A DNA stretch of 56,690 bases from Pseudomonadota bacterium (GCA_018261655.1 JAGTSG010000004.1:1-56690), one strand, 5' to 3'. Shown: positions 40,640 through 49,268, counted from the stretch's first letter. Notes: generated by a model from the sequence alone, not told the origin. Made by a program: numbers and translations.

Positions 40640-41476
40640 TCAGCCGGGGGTGTAGGCGTACTCGAGCTTGATGCCGTCCGGGTCGGCGAAGAAGACCGCG
40701 TAGTAGCCGGGCCCGTAGGCGGGGTACCCGGCCGGCGCGTCGAGCACCTGGACCCGCAGCGCCAGCAGCTGCTGGTACACGCGGTCCACGTCGGGCCGGC
40801 TCGGCGCCTCGAAGGCCAGGTGGTGCAACCCCGGCACGTAGCGATCGTGCGGCCTCAGGCGGCGCGCCGCCTGCAGGCCGATCTCGACGGCATCGCCGCG
40901 CCAGATCGGGCCCTCGGGACAGTCCGGCATGCGCCGGAATCCCATCAGCGGCATCACGCCCTCGTAGAACGCCGTCGAGGTGGCGAGATCGGCCACGGTC
41001 AGGTCGAGGTGGTGGATCCGTCCCGGGGCGCCAATGACGCCGGCGCGGCCCAGTTCCGCGTGGATCCTCTGGCGCAGCGGCGCGTGGACCACCGGATCGA
41101 AGGGCGGCGCGGCCTGCCAGTCGAGCGCCCAGGGGTGCAGGCCGCGCTGCTCGGCCGCCTCCTGTGCATAGCGGGGGATCAGGTGCGCGTGCAGCGCGGG
41201 CTCGGCGTTGCCGAACATCGCATAGTTGATGCGCAGCGCGCCCGTGGCCGCCCTGATCGCGTCGCCGAGCGTGGCCACGTCGGCGAGGAAGCGGGCGCGG
41301 GCCGCGCCGTCGAAGTCGTTGAGGTGCGCGACGACCGGGTCGGGCAGGAGCAGGCAGTAGCCCGGCATGACCTGCGGGTCACCCATCACCGCCCAGCCCG
41401 ATGCCAGCCTCGCGACGAAGGTGGGGTCCTGGCCCGCCCGCAGCGCCCTGACACGACGATGGATGGCCGTCGGCAT
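40640..41476 (-). CDS. HIT-domain / VOC (glyoxalase-like) fusion protein
   Basis: This 278-residue protein joins two unrelated domains. Residues 1 to ~130 are a HIT nucleotide hydrolase/transferase domain (MPGYCLLLPDPVVAHLNDF and NAEPALHAHLIPRY; H96 and H98 of the histidine triad are present but the third position is I100). Residues ~150-278 form a VOC/glyoxalase domain with likely metal ligands in GRIHHLDLTV, PGLHHLAFEAP and KLEYAYTPG. The reading frame is open throughout, so this is a true fusion in the sequence given. Function unknown. It starts 3 bases after the DUF486 stop. Confidence 0.85.
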   Translation of the reverse strand: MPTAIHRRVRALRAGQDPTFVARLASGWAVMGDPQVMPGYCLLLPDPVVAHLNDFDGAARARFLADVATLGDAIRAATGALRINYAMFGNAEPALHAHLIPRYAQEAAEQRGLHPWALDWQAAPPFDPVVHAPLRQRIHAELGRAGVIGAPGRIHHLDLTVADLATSTAFYEGVMPLMGFRRMPDCPEGPIWRGDAVEIGLQAARRLRPHDRYVPGLHHLAFEAPSRPDVDRVYQQLLALRVQVLDAPAGYPAYGPGYYAVFFADPDGIKLEYAYTPG

Positions 41477-41479
41477 CGA

Positions 41480-41842
41480 TCACTCCCTGAAGATGAAGTA
41501 CACGGCACCCAGCATGCACAGCGCCGCCCAGAGGTAGTCCAGCTTGAGTCCCTGCTTCATGTACAGGATCACGAAGGGCACGAAGACCGTGAGGGTGATG
41601 ACCTCCTGGATGATCTTGAGCTGCGGCAGGGTCAGCGCGGTGTAGCCGATGCGGTTGCCCGGCACCTGGAACAGGTACTCGACGAGCGCGATGCCCCAGG
41701 AGAGCAGCGCGGCCACGTACCACGGCTTGTGGTTGAGCGCCTTCAGGTGCGCATACCACGCAAAGGTCATGAACACGTTGGAGGCCGTGAGCAGCGCCAC
41801 GGCCTGCCAGACGGCCGGCGGGATCCCGGTTGCAGCGGTCAC
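41480..41842 (-). CDS. DUF486/DMT family small membrane protein
   Basis: This 120-residue protein with four membrane segments belongs to the DUF486 branch of the drug/metabolite transporter superfamily. Signature stretches are TASNVFMTFAWYAHLKAL, SWGIALVEYLFQVPGNRIGY, LPQLKIIQEVITL and AVYFIFRE. GTG 41842 overlaps the HAD gene stop (GTGA) and gives the family length; a longer upstream start is not supported. Transport function is assumed from the fold only. Confidence 0.88.
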   Translation of the reverse strand: MTAATGIPPAVWQAVALLTASNVFMTFAWYAHLKALNHKPWYVAALLSWGIALVEYLFQVPGNRIGYTALTLPQLKIIQEVITLTVFVPFVILYMKQGLKLDYLWAALCMLGAVYFIFRE

Positions 41843-42498
41843 TCGATCACTCCCAGCGTCCTCAGATCGTCCAGCGTCGTCGCCGGGTCGAGATGGTGGA
41901 TCGCGTGCCACCCACGCTGCCTCGCGGCGTCCACGTTCACCATCAGGTCGTCGATGAACACGGTGCGCGCAGGGTCGAGGCCGAAGAGAGCCTCCGCCTT
42001 GCGGTAGATGGCGGGATCGGGCTTGCAGGCCTTTGCCCGGAAGGACGGCAACGCACCGTGACCGATGCCGCTCACGTCGATCTCGCGGTCGAGGAAGTCC
42101 CAGTGCAGGTCGCCGATGTTCGACAGCAGGTAGACCCGCCGGGTCTTCGCGACGTCACGCGCCAGGTCGATCATGGACTGCTCGGGCACGAACATGCCGA
42201 GCCACTGCTCGCGCAGCGCGTCGAGCGGCATCCCGTCGCGCCCGAGCGCCGCGACCCGGCGCAGGAGTTCCTCGCCATCGAAGTCACCCCGCTCGTAGCC
42301 GACGAGGTCGATCCGCTCCAGCATCAGGTCGATGCTGTCGGTGTCGGCGCCGTGCTCGGCGAGGAACCGCAGGAAGCGCGAGAACTCCAGCCGCACCAGG
42401 ACGCGGCCGATGTCGAACACGACGCTGTCGATCTGCGCGACGCGCGACGCCCCTCGTGGCACGCGGCGGCCCTCCCGGTGTCCGGACTGGATGGGCAC
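41839..42498 (-). CDS. HAD-superfamily hydrolase (subfamily IA)
   Basis: This 219-residue HAD phosphatase has an alpha-helical cap. Core motifs are VVFDIGRVLV (motif I, with the second Asp replaced by Arg), LLSNIGD (motif II), KPDPAIYRKA (motif III) and VFIDDLMVNVDAA (motif IV). The catalytic acid two residues after the nucleophile is normally Asp, so DIGRVL is unusual and activity may be altered. The start is uncertain: GTG 42498 is used here, and GTG 42462 would trim 12 residues. Substrate unknown. Confidence 0.85.
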   Translation of the reverse strand: MPIQSGHREGRRVPRGASRVAQIDSVVFDIGRVLVRLEFSRFLRFLAEHGADTDSIDLMLERIDLVGYERGDFDGEELLRRVAALGRDGMPLDALREQWLGMFVPEQSMIDLARDVAKTRRVYLLSNIGDLHWDFLDREIDVSGIGHGALPSFRAKACKPDPAIYRKAEALFGLDPARTVFIDDLMVNVDAARQRGWHAIHHLDPATTLDDLRTLGVIE

Positions 42499-42528
42499 CG
42501 GGCAACCGGCGCCAGGGGCGGGATTGTC

Positions 42529-44100
42529 TCAGCCGGCCGCGACCCGCGCCACCGGCGGTGAAAGGGCCGGCAGGCCGCGGGCGAATGCCTCGGCGGCGGA
42601 CAGGGTCAGCGTGCTGCGCCGGGCCAGGGCCGGGTCGGCCACGGGGTGGTCGGCACGGAAGTGGCCGCCCCGGCTCTCGCGGCGGGCCAGCGCCGCGCAG
42701 GCGATCAGGAATCCCGCCGTCGCGGCATCGGACAGCGCACCGGCCGGCTGCTGCGAGCGGACGGCCGCGAGTTCGACGATTGCCTCGGCGAGGGCCGCCG
42801 CCTCGCGGACCACGCCCACCTTCGTGTCCATGACCGAGCGGACGCGCGCCAGGGCGGACCAGTCGGGGCCGGCCGGCGCGCCACGCGCGAGCCCGCCGGG
42901 AAGCCGGGCATGACGCGCCGGGGCCTCGAGGCCGGCGATGTCGTGCGCCGCCCGGGCGCCGAAGACGGCCGCCTCGAGCAGCGAGTTGCTGGCCAGCCGG
43001 TTCGCGCCGTGCAGGCCGGTCGCGGCCACCTCGCCCACGGCCCAGAGGCCGGGCAGGCTGCTGCGCGAGCGTGCGTCGACCGCGATGCCACCCATGTGGT
43101 AGTGCGCGGCCGGAGCGACCGGGATGAGGTCGCGGGCCGGGTCGATGCCGGCGGCCATGCACGAGGCGTGTACGGTCGGGAAACGCGCGGCGAAACCTGC
43201 GCCGAGCGCCTGGCGCGCGTCGAGGAAGCAACGCCGACCGGCGGCACGCTCGCGGAAGATGGCGCGGGACACGATGTCGCGCGGCGCCAGCTCGGCGAGC
43301 GGGTGCAGGCCCGCCATGAAGCGCTCGCCCAGGGAATTCACCAGCAACGCACCCTCCCCGCGCAGCGCCTCGGTGGCGAGCGGCATCGGATCGGCCGCGA
43401 CGTCGATCGCCGTCGGGTGGAACTGGACGAATTCCAGGTCGGCGAGCACGGCACCGGCGCGCGCCGCCATCACGAAGCCCTCGCCGCGCGCCCCGAGCGG
43501 GTTGCTGGTGTGTGCATAGAGGCCGCCGGCGCCCCCGGTGGCGAGCACCACGGCGCGCGCGGAGATCAGGAGTCGCTCGCTGCCACGGACCGCCGCCAGG
43601 CCGGCCACGCGGTCGTCGTCGAGCACCAGCTCGCGCACGTCCACGCCCTCGAGGATGGTGATCGATGCCGTCCGGCGCGCGGCCTCGATGAGCGCGCGCG
43701 TGATTGCATCGCCGGTTGCATCCCGCGCGTGCGCGATGCGACGCCTGCCATGGCCACCCTCGCGTCCCAGCGCGAGGCGGCCGTCCGGGCCACGATCGAA
43801 GGCCACGCCGTAGCGCTCGAGCCGCGCGACCGTCTCCGGCGCCTCGCGGGTCACCGCATCGACGACCGCGGAGTCGCAGGTGCCCGCCCCGGCCTCGAGC
43901 GTGTCTGCTGCATGCAGCGCGGGCGAGTCGTCGGGATCCAGGGCCGCGGCGATGCCGCCCTGGGCCCAGGCCGTGGCCACTTCACGGCCGAGCGGCGAGC
44001 GCGACAGCAGCAGGACCGGCTGCGGCGCGAGCTCGAGCGCGGTCATCAGGCCACCGAGGCCCGCGCCGACCACGACGACCTGTTCGCTGCCGTGGTTCAT
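42529..44100 (-). CDS. nadB: L-aspartate oxidase
   Basis: NadB is the FAD enzyme that makes iminoaspartate for NadA, the first step of de novo NAD synthesis from aspartate. The 523-residue protein has the dinucleotide motif [15 protein letters not shown], the active-site segments [10 protein letters not shown] and [12 protein letters not shown], and [10 protein letters not shown]. The C-terminal helical domain follows [20 protein letters not shown]. Its ATG overlaps the nadA stop (ATGA). The HAD gene follows after 30 bases. Confidence 0.95.
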   Translation of the reverse strand: MNHGSEQVVVVGAGLGGLMTALELAPQPVLLLSRSPLGREVATAWAQGGIAAALDPDDSPALHAADTLEAGAGTCDSAVVDAVTREAPETVARLERYGVAFDRGPDGRLALGREGGHGRRRIAHARDATGDAITRALIEAARRTASITILEGVDVRELVLDDDRVAGLAAVRGSERLLISARAVVLATGGAGGLYAHTSNPLGARGEGFVMAARAGAVLADLEFVQFHPTAIDVAADPMPLATEALRGEGALLVNSLGERFMAGLHPLAELAPRDIVSRAIFRERAAGRRCFLDARQALGAGFAARFPTVHASCMAAGIDPARDLIPVAPAAHYHMGGIAVDARSRSSLPGLWAVGEVAATGLHGANRLASNSLLEAAVFGARAAHDIAGLEAPARHARLPGGLARGAPAGPDWSALARVRSVMDTKVGVVREAAALAEAIVELAAVRSQQPAGALSDAATAGFLIACAALARRESRGGHFRADHPVADPALARRSTLTLSAAEAFARGLPALSPPVARVAAG

Positions 44101-45128
44101 GCGGCCCCCTTGCGGCCGACCGCCACCATGCGCTCGACCGCGAGGCGCGCGCGGCCGGCGACCTCCTCCGGCACGGTGACCTCGAAGGTCATCGTCTCGA
44201 GCGCGTGGCGGATCTTCGGCAGCGTGATCCGCTTCATGTGGGGGCAGAGGTTGCAGGGCTTCACGAACCCGACGCCGGGATTCGCGATGGCGACGTTGTC
44301 GCTCATGGAGCACTCGGTGATGAGCGCCACCTCGGCCGGCTGGCGCTCGGCGACGTAGCGCGTCATGCCGGCCGTCGAGCCGGCGTAGTCCGCCGCCTCG
44401 ACGACGGCGCGGTCGCACTCGGGATGCGCGAGGACGACGATGCCCGGGTGGTCGTGGCGCAGCGTGGCGATGTCGGCCGGGGTGAACCGTTCGTGAACCT
44501 CGCAGCGACCCTGCCAGGGGATGATGTCGACCTTCGTCTGCGCGGCGACGTTCTTCGCCAGGAACTCGTCCGGCAGGAAGATCACGCGGTCGACGCCGAG
44601 CGACTCCACGACCTCGACGGCGTTGCCCGAGGTGCAGCAGATGTCGCTCTCGGCCTTCACCTCGGCCGACGTGTTCACGTAGGTGACCACCGGCACGCCG
44701 GGATGGCGGGCCTTGAGCGCGCGCACGTCGGCGCCGGTGATGGACTCGGCGAGCGAACAGCCGGCCTTCAGGTCCGGGATCAGCACCGTCTTCGTCGGGT
44801 TCATCAGCTTGGCGGTCTCCGCCATGAAGTGCACGCCGCACAGGACGATGACGTCGGCGTCCACCCTGGCCGCCTCGCGCGCGAGCGCGAGGCTGTCGCC
44901 GACGATGTCGGCCACCGTGTTGTAGATCTCCGGAGTCTGGTAGTTGTGCGCCAGGATGACCGCGTTGCGCTCGGCCTTGAGCCGCAGGATGGCGTCGATG
45001 TCGGGCTCGAACACCGCCCACTCCACCGGCGGGATCACACGGCGGACCCGTTCATAGAGTTCCGGGTGGCCCACGGCGGCGCCGGGGCCGCGGTCCCGGA
45101 AAACGGCGATCGGCGTCATGGCGGTCAT
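44097..45128 (-). CDS. nadA: Quinolinate synthase
   Basis: NadA condenses iminoaspartate with dihydroxyacetone phosphate to quinolinate using a [4Fe-4S] cluster. The 343-residue protein contains the three cluster-cysteine regions [24 protein letters not shown] and [12 protein letters not shown], plus the N-terminal [24 protein letters not shown] 45128 follows a purine-rich stretch. The upstream region holds a near-consensus promoter and two dyads described separately. It is the first gene of nadA-nadB. Confidence 0.96.
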   Translation of the reverse strand: MTAMTPIAVFRDRGPGAAVGHPELYERVRRVIPPVEWAVFEPDIDAILRLKAERNAVILAHNYQTPEIYNTVADIVGDSLALAREAARVDADVIVLCGVHFMAETAKLMNPTKTVLIPDLKAGCSLAESITGADVRALKARHPGVPVVTYVNTSAEVKAESDICCTSGNAVEVVESLGVDRVIFLPDEFLAKNVAAQTKVDIIPWQGRCEVHERFTPADIATLRHDHPGIVVLAHPECDRAVVEAADYAGSTAGMTRYVAERQPAEVALITECSMSDNVAIANPGVGFVKPCNLCPHMKRITLPKIRHALETMTFEVTVPEEVAGRARLAVERMVAVGRKGAA

Positions 45129-45131
45129 GTA

Positions 45132-45150
45132 TATACTCTCTTTGAGAATA
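45132..45150. promoter_or_regulatory. Proximal candidate operator at nadA
   Basis: Imperfect dyad TACTCTC-TTT-GAGAATA (one mismatch per 7-bp arm, plus one more outer A-T pair), ending 4 bases from the nadA start codon. Read on the minus strand it forms a 19-base unit, TATTC-N9-GTATA, matching the distal dyad at 13 of 19 positions. Bound here, a repressor would also cover the ribosome-binding region DNA. Confidence 0.55.
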
Positions 45151-45166
45151 TTAAGGCGGAAACAAG

Positions 45167-45183
45167 ATCCGGCACCACCGGAT
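45167..45183. promoter_or_regulatory. Hairpin near the 5' end of the nadA leader
   Basis: Perfect 6-bp arms ATCCGG / CCGGAT around a 5-base loop, located at about the predicted first bases of the nadA transcript. It could protect the mRNA end; there is no T tract to suggest a terminator. Confidence 0.35.
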
Positions 45184-45186
45184 GCG

Positions 45187-45209
45187 CTTATTCTACTTTA
45201 GGGAATAAG
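45187..45209. promoter_or_regulatory. Distal candidate operator within the nadA promoter
   Basis: Perfect 7-bp dyad CTTATTC-N9-GAATAAG. It covers the spacer and the -10 of the nadA promoter, the usual repressor position. It is probably the target of the NadQ-like regulator encoded immediately upstream; this is inference from position and symmetry. Confidence 0.6.
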
Positions 45210-45217
45210 TCTGTCAA
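45190..45217 (-). promoter_or_regulatory. Sigma-70 promoter of nadA-nadB
   Basis: On the minus strand a perfect TTGACA (45212-45217) is followed by a 16-base spacer and TAGAAT (45190-45195). The -35 overlaps the stop codon of the upstream regulator gene. It is the best promoter match in the window, in a gap visibly more AT-rich than its surroundings. Confidence 0.75.
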
Positions 45218-46212
45218 CTGCTTGACCGCGACCCGCTGCGCCTGCCGCTGCGGGCCCGCACCCTGAGGCCCGGCGCCGGGCGCTCGACGAGCGCCTCGCG
45301 CCGGAAGCGCACCAGCCGGGCCGGCCGGCCACCGGTACCCAGGGTCACGGCGCCGGTTTCCTCGACCAGGCCCTGCTGCTCGACCAGCCGTCGGAAATTC
45401 GGCTTGTGCAGGGGCATGCCCGCCAGCGCCTCGACCGCCTGTTGCAGCTGCAACAGCGTGAACGCCGGCGGCATGAGCTCGAAGACGACGGGTCGGTACT
45501 TGATCTTGCCGCGCAGCCGCGCGATGGCCGTGGCCAGGATGCGTCGGTGATCGCCCCCCATGGCCACGCCGACACCCGGCCCGGCAGTGCCGGCGGCACC
45601 CTCGCGATCGGCCTCCTGGACGAGTCCGACCTCGTACGCGAGTTCGTAGCGCTCGAGGACCCGGTCCTCGCTCCAGCCGCCGCCTCCGGTGCCGAAGGCG
45701 ACGCCGAGCCGCTCCCGCCGGCTCTCCCGCTCGCCGGCCGTTGCCGGCGCGCGGACCCAGGCTGACAGTGCCGGTTCGATGTCCGCGAGGACGTCCGGGC
45801 GGCCCCGGCGCCAGTCCTCCCAGGGAAAGTACCGGTACCAGTCGTGCCAGGTCGCCGCGTCACCGCTGCGGTCGCGCGGCTCGCGGACGAGTGCGAGATA
45901 GCCGATCGACAGCACGCGGCCGCCCCCCGCCGACGGCGGCGCCAGCTGCCGGTCGAGGTCGCCGAAGGTGTAGAGCTGTTCCACGTAGCCGAGCGACTGC
46001 CCCGTCTGCGCCTCGACCCAGGCGCGCAGGCCCTGCTCCAGCGTGCGGTGCTGCCTCGCAAGCGGCCCGGAGGGCAGGGCCTCGGCGGACCCGGACGTGC
46101 CGCCCGCGACGGTGAGGACGCGGGGCTGGCCGTCCGTCACGGCGACGATCACCGCGGTCAGGTCCACCGTGACCGACGCCGAAGCCCTGTGCTGTGCCGT
46201 CCCGGTCTTCAT
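45214..46212 (-). CDS. nadQ: Nudix-type NAD biosynthesis regulator (NadQ/NrtR-like)
   Basis: This 332-residue protein has an N-terminal Nudix-like domain (VTVDLTAVIVAVTDGQPRVLTV...VEQLYTFGDLDRQ). A C-terminal winged helix follows (KIKYRPVVFELMPPAFTLLQLQQAVEALAGMPLHKPNFRRLV), the architecture of NrtR/NadQ repressors that respond to NAD-related ligands. The Nudix catalytic box (GX5EX7REUXEEXGU) is not evident, as expected for a sensor. It lies just upstream of nadA-nadB with dyads between them, so it is the likely repressor. ATG 46212 is preferred over an upstream in-frame GTG. Tail is Arg/Ser-rich. Confidence 0.85.
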   Translation of the reverse strand: MKTGTAQHRASASVTVDLTAVIVAVTDGQPRVLTVAGGTSGSAEALPSGPLARQHRTLEQGLRAWVEAQTGQSLGYVEQLYTFGDLDRQLAPPSAGGGRVLSIGYLALVREPRDRSGDAATWHDWYRYFPWEDWRRGRPDVLADIEPALSAWVRAPATAGERESRRERLGVAFGTGGGGWSEDRVLERYELAYEVGLVQEADREGAAGTAGPGVGVAMGGDHRRILATAIARLRGKIKYRPVVFELMPPAFTLLQLQQAVEALAGMPLHKPNFRRLVEQQGLVEETGAVTLGTGGRPARLVRFRREALVERPAPGLRVRARSGRRSGSRSSS

Positions 46213-46237
46213 CGGGACTGACTCTATCGCAGGTCGC

Positions 46238-46936
46238 TCAGGCAGGCACTGCGGCAAGGCGCGGCAGCGGCTGGTCGCGGTCCTCGAGGCGCAGCACGAA
46301 ATCGAAGCGATCCACCGCCGCGCAGAGGTCGAGGTCCGACCGCGGTGCCCAGGTCGCCGCGGGATCGAAGAACTTCTGCGCCGCCGGCGCGGCGGCGAGT
46401 GTCGCCGGGATACCCGCCGTGTCGAATGGCCTGTCCTCGAGGCGCGCGGCGATCAACTCGGCGCAGAGGTCGTCCTCGACGCAACGCTCCAGGGCCTCGT
46501 GCCCCATCCGCACCAGCGATACCACGGCCGGGCGCCGCGCCGCGATGTAGCGGCAAATCGCGCCGGCGTTCACCAGGCTGCCCGTGACGACCTCGTCGGC
46601 CCCGGTTGCGGCGCGCAATCCCTGCGTGCCCGCGTGCGTGGTGTGCACGAGGATCCGGCCGGCAACGTCGGTGGCACGGATCTCCGTCGGCGAGTTGCCG
46701 AGATCGAAGCCCTCGACCTTGCGCGCGTGGCGCTCGCCGATGAACAGCCAGTCCGGATGGAGTTCCTTCAGCGCCAGCGCCTCCTCGACCGCCGCGACGG
46801 GGTGGATGCGGCGCGCGCCGCCGGCCATCGCGTAGCAGGCGACCGAGAAGGCGCGGAACACGTCTATGACCACGGCGAGGCCGCGGGCCTCGCGGGCCCC
46901 GGCCACGAAGTCGAGGCGCTCGATGCGCGGCGTCAA
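46238..46936 (-). CDS. ComB-like 2-phosphosulfolactate phosphatase family protein
   Basis: This 232-residue protein belongs to the ComB family, first described as 2-phosphosulfolactate phosphatase of coenzyme M synthesis. Family stretches are VVIDVFRAFSVACY, GERHARKVEGFDLGNSPTEI, HTTHAGTQGLRAA and VTGSLVNAGAI. This organism is not expected to make coenzyme M, so the true substrate is probably different. TTG 46936 overlaps the cytochrome c stop (TTGA), and the gene ends 25 bases before nadQ. Confidence 0.82.
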   Translation of the reverse strand: MTPRIERLDFVAGAREARGLAVVIDVFRAFSVACYAMAGGARRIHPVAAVEEALALKELHPDWLFIGERHARKVEGFDLGNSPTEIRATDVAGRILVHTTHAGTQGLRAATGADEVVTGSLVNAGAICRYIAARRPAVVSLVRMGHEALERCVEDDLCAELIAARLEDRPFDTAGIPATLAAAPAAQKFFDPAATWAPRSDLDLCAAVDRFDFVLRLEDRDQPLPRLAAVPA

Positions 46937-47343
46937 GGCCTGGGCCCGGCGGCGCGGACGGCGGCCACCTGTTCGACCGTGATCGGCGGCGCGTCGTTGC
47001 CGAACTGGCTCCTGACCCGGGTCAGGACGGCGGCCACGTCCGCGTCGCTGAGCCAGGGAAACTGGGGCATGACGGCCAGCCCCTTGCGCGGCGGCAGCGT
47101 CGCGGGGCGCGTGCCGAACAGCAGCCAGGCGATCAGGGTGTCGGCATCGCCATTGACGGTCGCCGAGCCCCCGAGCGGCGGGTATGCATTGCTGACGCCG
47201 CTCCCGTCCCGCTGGTGGCAGGAGGCGCAGTGGGTCGCGTAGACAGCCGAGCCCCGGTCCTGCGGCGAGCCGCCCTCGTCCCCGCCGCAGCCGGCGAGCG
47301 AGCCAGCCAGCAGCCCACAGGACATGGCCAGGATTACACGCAT
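46933..47343 (-). CDS. Lipoprotein cytochrome c (class I)
   Basis: This 136-residue exported cytochrome starts at ATG 47343 with a lipoprotein signal whose lipobox is LAGC (C19). The single heme site is C39-A-S-C42-H43, and the axial methionine is probably in AVMPQFPWLSD. It looks like the cytochrome domain of an electron carrier or oxidase partner, but no oxidase gene is adjacent. Its stop overlaps the TTG of the ComB-like gene, suggesting coupled translation. Confidence 0.88.
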   Translation of the reverse strand: MRVILAMSCGLLAGSLAGCGGDEGGSPQDRGSAVYATHCASCHQRDGSGVSNAYPPLGGSATVNGDADTLIAWLLFGTRPATLPPRKGLAVMPQFPWLSDADVAAVLTRVRSQFGNDAPPITVEQVAAVRAAGPRP

Positions 47344-47392
47344 CGCAGGGACTCCGGAACGACAGGCCGGCCCGGACGGGCCGTGCGGTGGC

Positions 47393-47968
47393 TCAACCGG
47401 CCCAGGTCCGGACACGGCCCGTATCGAGGTGGACGAAATCGGACCGGCGGTAGAAGCCGACGCCGCCCGCCTGCAGGGACAGGGCGAGGTCGCGCAGGGT
47501 CTCGGTGCGATAGCCCTGCAGGCGCACGTCGATCGCGCGGCCTTCCATGTGCAGGCTGTGCTTCGCGACGCCATTCGACTGCGCATTCAGCATCGCGTTG
47601 GTGACCGGCGAGCGGAACCCCGAGATGACCTCGAACCGGGGCTCACGATCGGCCAGCGCCGCGACGTCGTGGAGCAGGTCGTACAGCTGCGGATCGATGG
47701 TCGCGACGTCCCCGGTGCGGAAGTCGCGCAACAGGTGATCGAGCGCCGAGAGCGACTGCTCGCAGTACCCGCCGCCGAGGTAGTAGGCAGCCTTCAGGGA
47801 CTCGCCGGTATGCGTGTTCACCAGCTCGATGGATCGCGTGTCGACCATGGAAGCGATCGCGCGGCCGGGTCCGCCGAGGGCCACGGCGGCGGGGACACCC
47901 ATGAGGACGCCGCGCAGGAAGTTCCGGCGCGAGACGCGAAACGACGAGGGCTTCTGGGGCGGCAGCAT
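47393..47968 (-). CDS. DUF882/YcbK-family murein peptidase, Tat-exported
   Basis: This 191-residue protein has a twin-arginine signal (SRRNFLRGVLMG) followed by a DUF882 (peptidase M15-like) domain. Zinc-site motifs are SGFRSPVTNAML, KHSLHMEGRAIDVR and DFVHLDTG. Relatives such as E. coli MepK cleave peptidoglycan 3-3 cross-links or are uncharacterised. ATG 47968 gives the complete Tat signal. It is separate from the cell-wall cluster in the left half of the window. Confidence 0.9.
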   Translation of the reverse strand: MLPPQKPSSFRVSRRNFLRGVLMGVPAAVALGGPGRAIASMVDTRSIELVNTHTGESLKAAYYLGGGYCEQSLSALDHLLRDFRTGDVATIDPQLYDLLHDVAALADREPRFEVISGFRSPVTNAMLNAQSNGVAKHSLHMEGRAIDVRLQGYRTETLRDLALSLQAGGVGFYRRSDFVHLDTGRVRTWAG

Positions 47969-48081
47969 CGTGGACGGTCACCGGAGAGGGCCAGGGGCGG
48001 CGCAAGGATCGCGGAAGGAAAGGGAAAAGGCAAGCGATTCAATCACATCTGCGCGGCTGGCCGGTCCCGTGACGGTCGCCG

Positions 48082-48098
48082 GGCGTCGTCCCGACGCC
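48082..48098 (-). terminator. Possible terminator hairpin after the decarboxylase gene
   Basis: Perfect 7-bp stem GGCGTCG / CGACGCC with a 3-base loop, 12 bases past the decarboxylase stop on the minus strand. It lies in the 142-base gap before the DUF882 gene. No T tract, so only a weak call. The rest of that gap is purine-rich and shows no gene. Confidence 0.3.
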
Positions 48099-48110
48099 AC
48101 AGCCGCGCCC

Positions 48111-49268
48111 TCAGCGGTTGACGACGACCGTCCGGGCGCGGGGAAAGAAGTTGAAGTCCGTGGCCGAGGCCACGGTATAGGCGCCCATCTGCCCGCCCGC
48201 CAGGATGTCGCCCGCCTGCAACGTTGGTAACTCGATGTCCTCGGCGATGACATCGATGCTGTCGCAGGTGGGTCCGGCGAGCACGCTGCGTTGCAGGGGT
48301 CCAGCCACCGGTTGCAGCGGCCGCAGCGGGTATCGCGCGTGATCGTAGAGCTGTCCGCTGAAGGAGCCGTAGAGACCGTCGTCGAGGTAGTACCACCAGC
48401 GCCCGTCGCGCCAGGCGCGACCCATGACGCTGGCAAGCACCGTGCCCGCGGGACCGCAGATATAGCGCCCCGGCTCCGCGATCACCCGTGTCTCCGGCGG
48501 CAGCGCCGCGAGCGCGGCGCGGATCGGCGCGCAGAACTCCTCGATGGGCATGGCCGGCTCGAGGTAGTCGATGGGAAAGCCGCCACCGATGTCGAGCGTC
48601 GCGGTTGCGGCAATTCCCTGCCCCCGCCGCTCGCGGATGATCGCCGCACACGCTTCGATCGCGCGCAGCTTCGTGTCCGGGGTCCGTGACTGCGAACCGA
48701 CGTGGAAGGACAGGCCGGCGACCCGGATGCCGAGGCCACGGGCGAGGTCGATCAGCGCCGGTGCGGACTCCGGATCGCAGCCGAACTTGCGCGACAGGTC
48801 GACGACCGCCGCCGGGCTGCGGAAGGACACGCGCAGCAGCAGCTCGATGCGTGATGCGTAGGGCTGGAACTTGCCGACCTCGTCCGGATTGTCGGCCACG
48901 AAGGTGGTGACGCCGAAATCGAGTGCCGCGCGAATGTCCGCGTCGCGCTTGATCGGGTGGGTGTGGATGCAGCGTGAGGCCGGGATGCCCGCCTGCTGCA
49001 CCAGTTCGACCTCGCCGGTCGTGGCCAGGTCGAACCACGCACCCTCCGCGGCCAGCGTCTCCACCACCGCACGCTCCGGCAGCGGCTTCAGCGCGTAGTG
49101 CAGGTCGACGCCCGGCAGCGCTGCGGCAAGGCGCCGGTACTGCCGGCGCACCACGTCGCAGTCGACGACCAGCAGCGGCGAACCGAAGCGACGCACCAGC
49201 GCCGCGAGCGCCGAGTCGGTGTACGGCGACGCGAACCGGAGTGACTGCTCTGGGACCATCGACGGCAT
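48111..49268 (-). CDS. Ornithine/lysine decarboxylase family protein (PLP fold type III)
   Basis: This 385-residue enzyme has the eukaryotic-type ornithine decarboxylase fold, leading to putrescine (or cadaverine). The PLP lysine is K61 (YALKPLPERAVV), with SFHVGSQ, GGGFPIDY, EPGRYICGPAG and the substrate-site pair C335-x-x-D338 (GPTCDSIDV). GLYGSFSGQLYDHARYP also fits. Ornithine decarboxylase is favoured over diaminopimelate or carboxynorspermidine decarboxylase by the CDSxD motif. ATG 49268 has a GAGGAG-type ribosome site. Confidence 0.88.
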   Translation of the reverse strand: MPSMVPEQSLRFASPYTDSALAALVRRFGSPLLVVDCDVVRRQYRRLAAALPGVDLHYALKPLPERAVVETLAAEGAWFDLATTGEVELVQQAGIPASRCIHTHPIKRDADIRAALDFGVTTFVADNPDEVGKFQPYASRIELLLRVSFRSPAAVVDLSRKFGCDPESAPALIDLARGLGIRVAGLSFHVGSQSRTPDTKLRAIEACAAIIRERRGQGIAATATLDIGGGFPIDYLEPAMPIEEFCAPIRAALAALPPETRVIAEPGRYICGPAGTVLASVMGRAWRDGRWWYYLDDGLYGSFSGQLYDHARYPLRPLQPVAGPLQRSVLAGPTCDSIDVIAEDIELPTLQAGDILAGGQMGAYTVASATDFNFFPRARTVVVNR

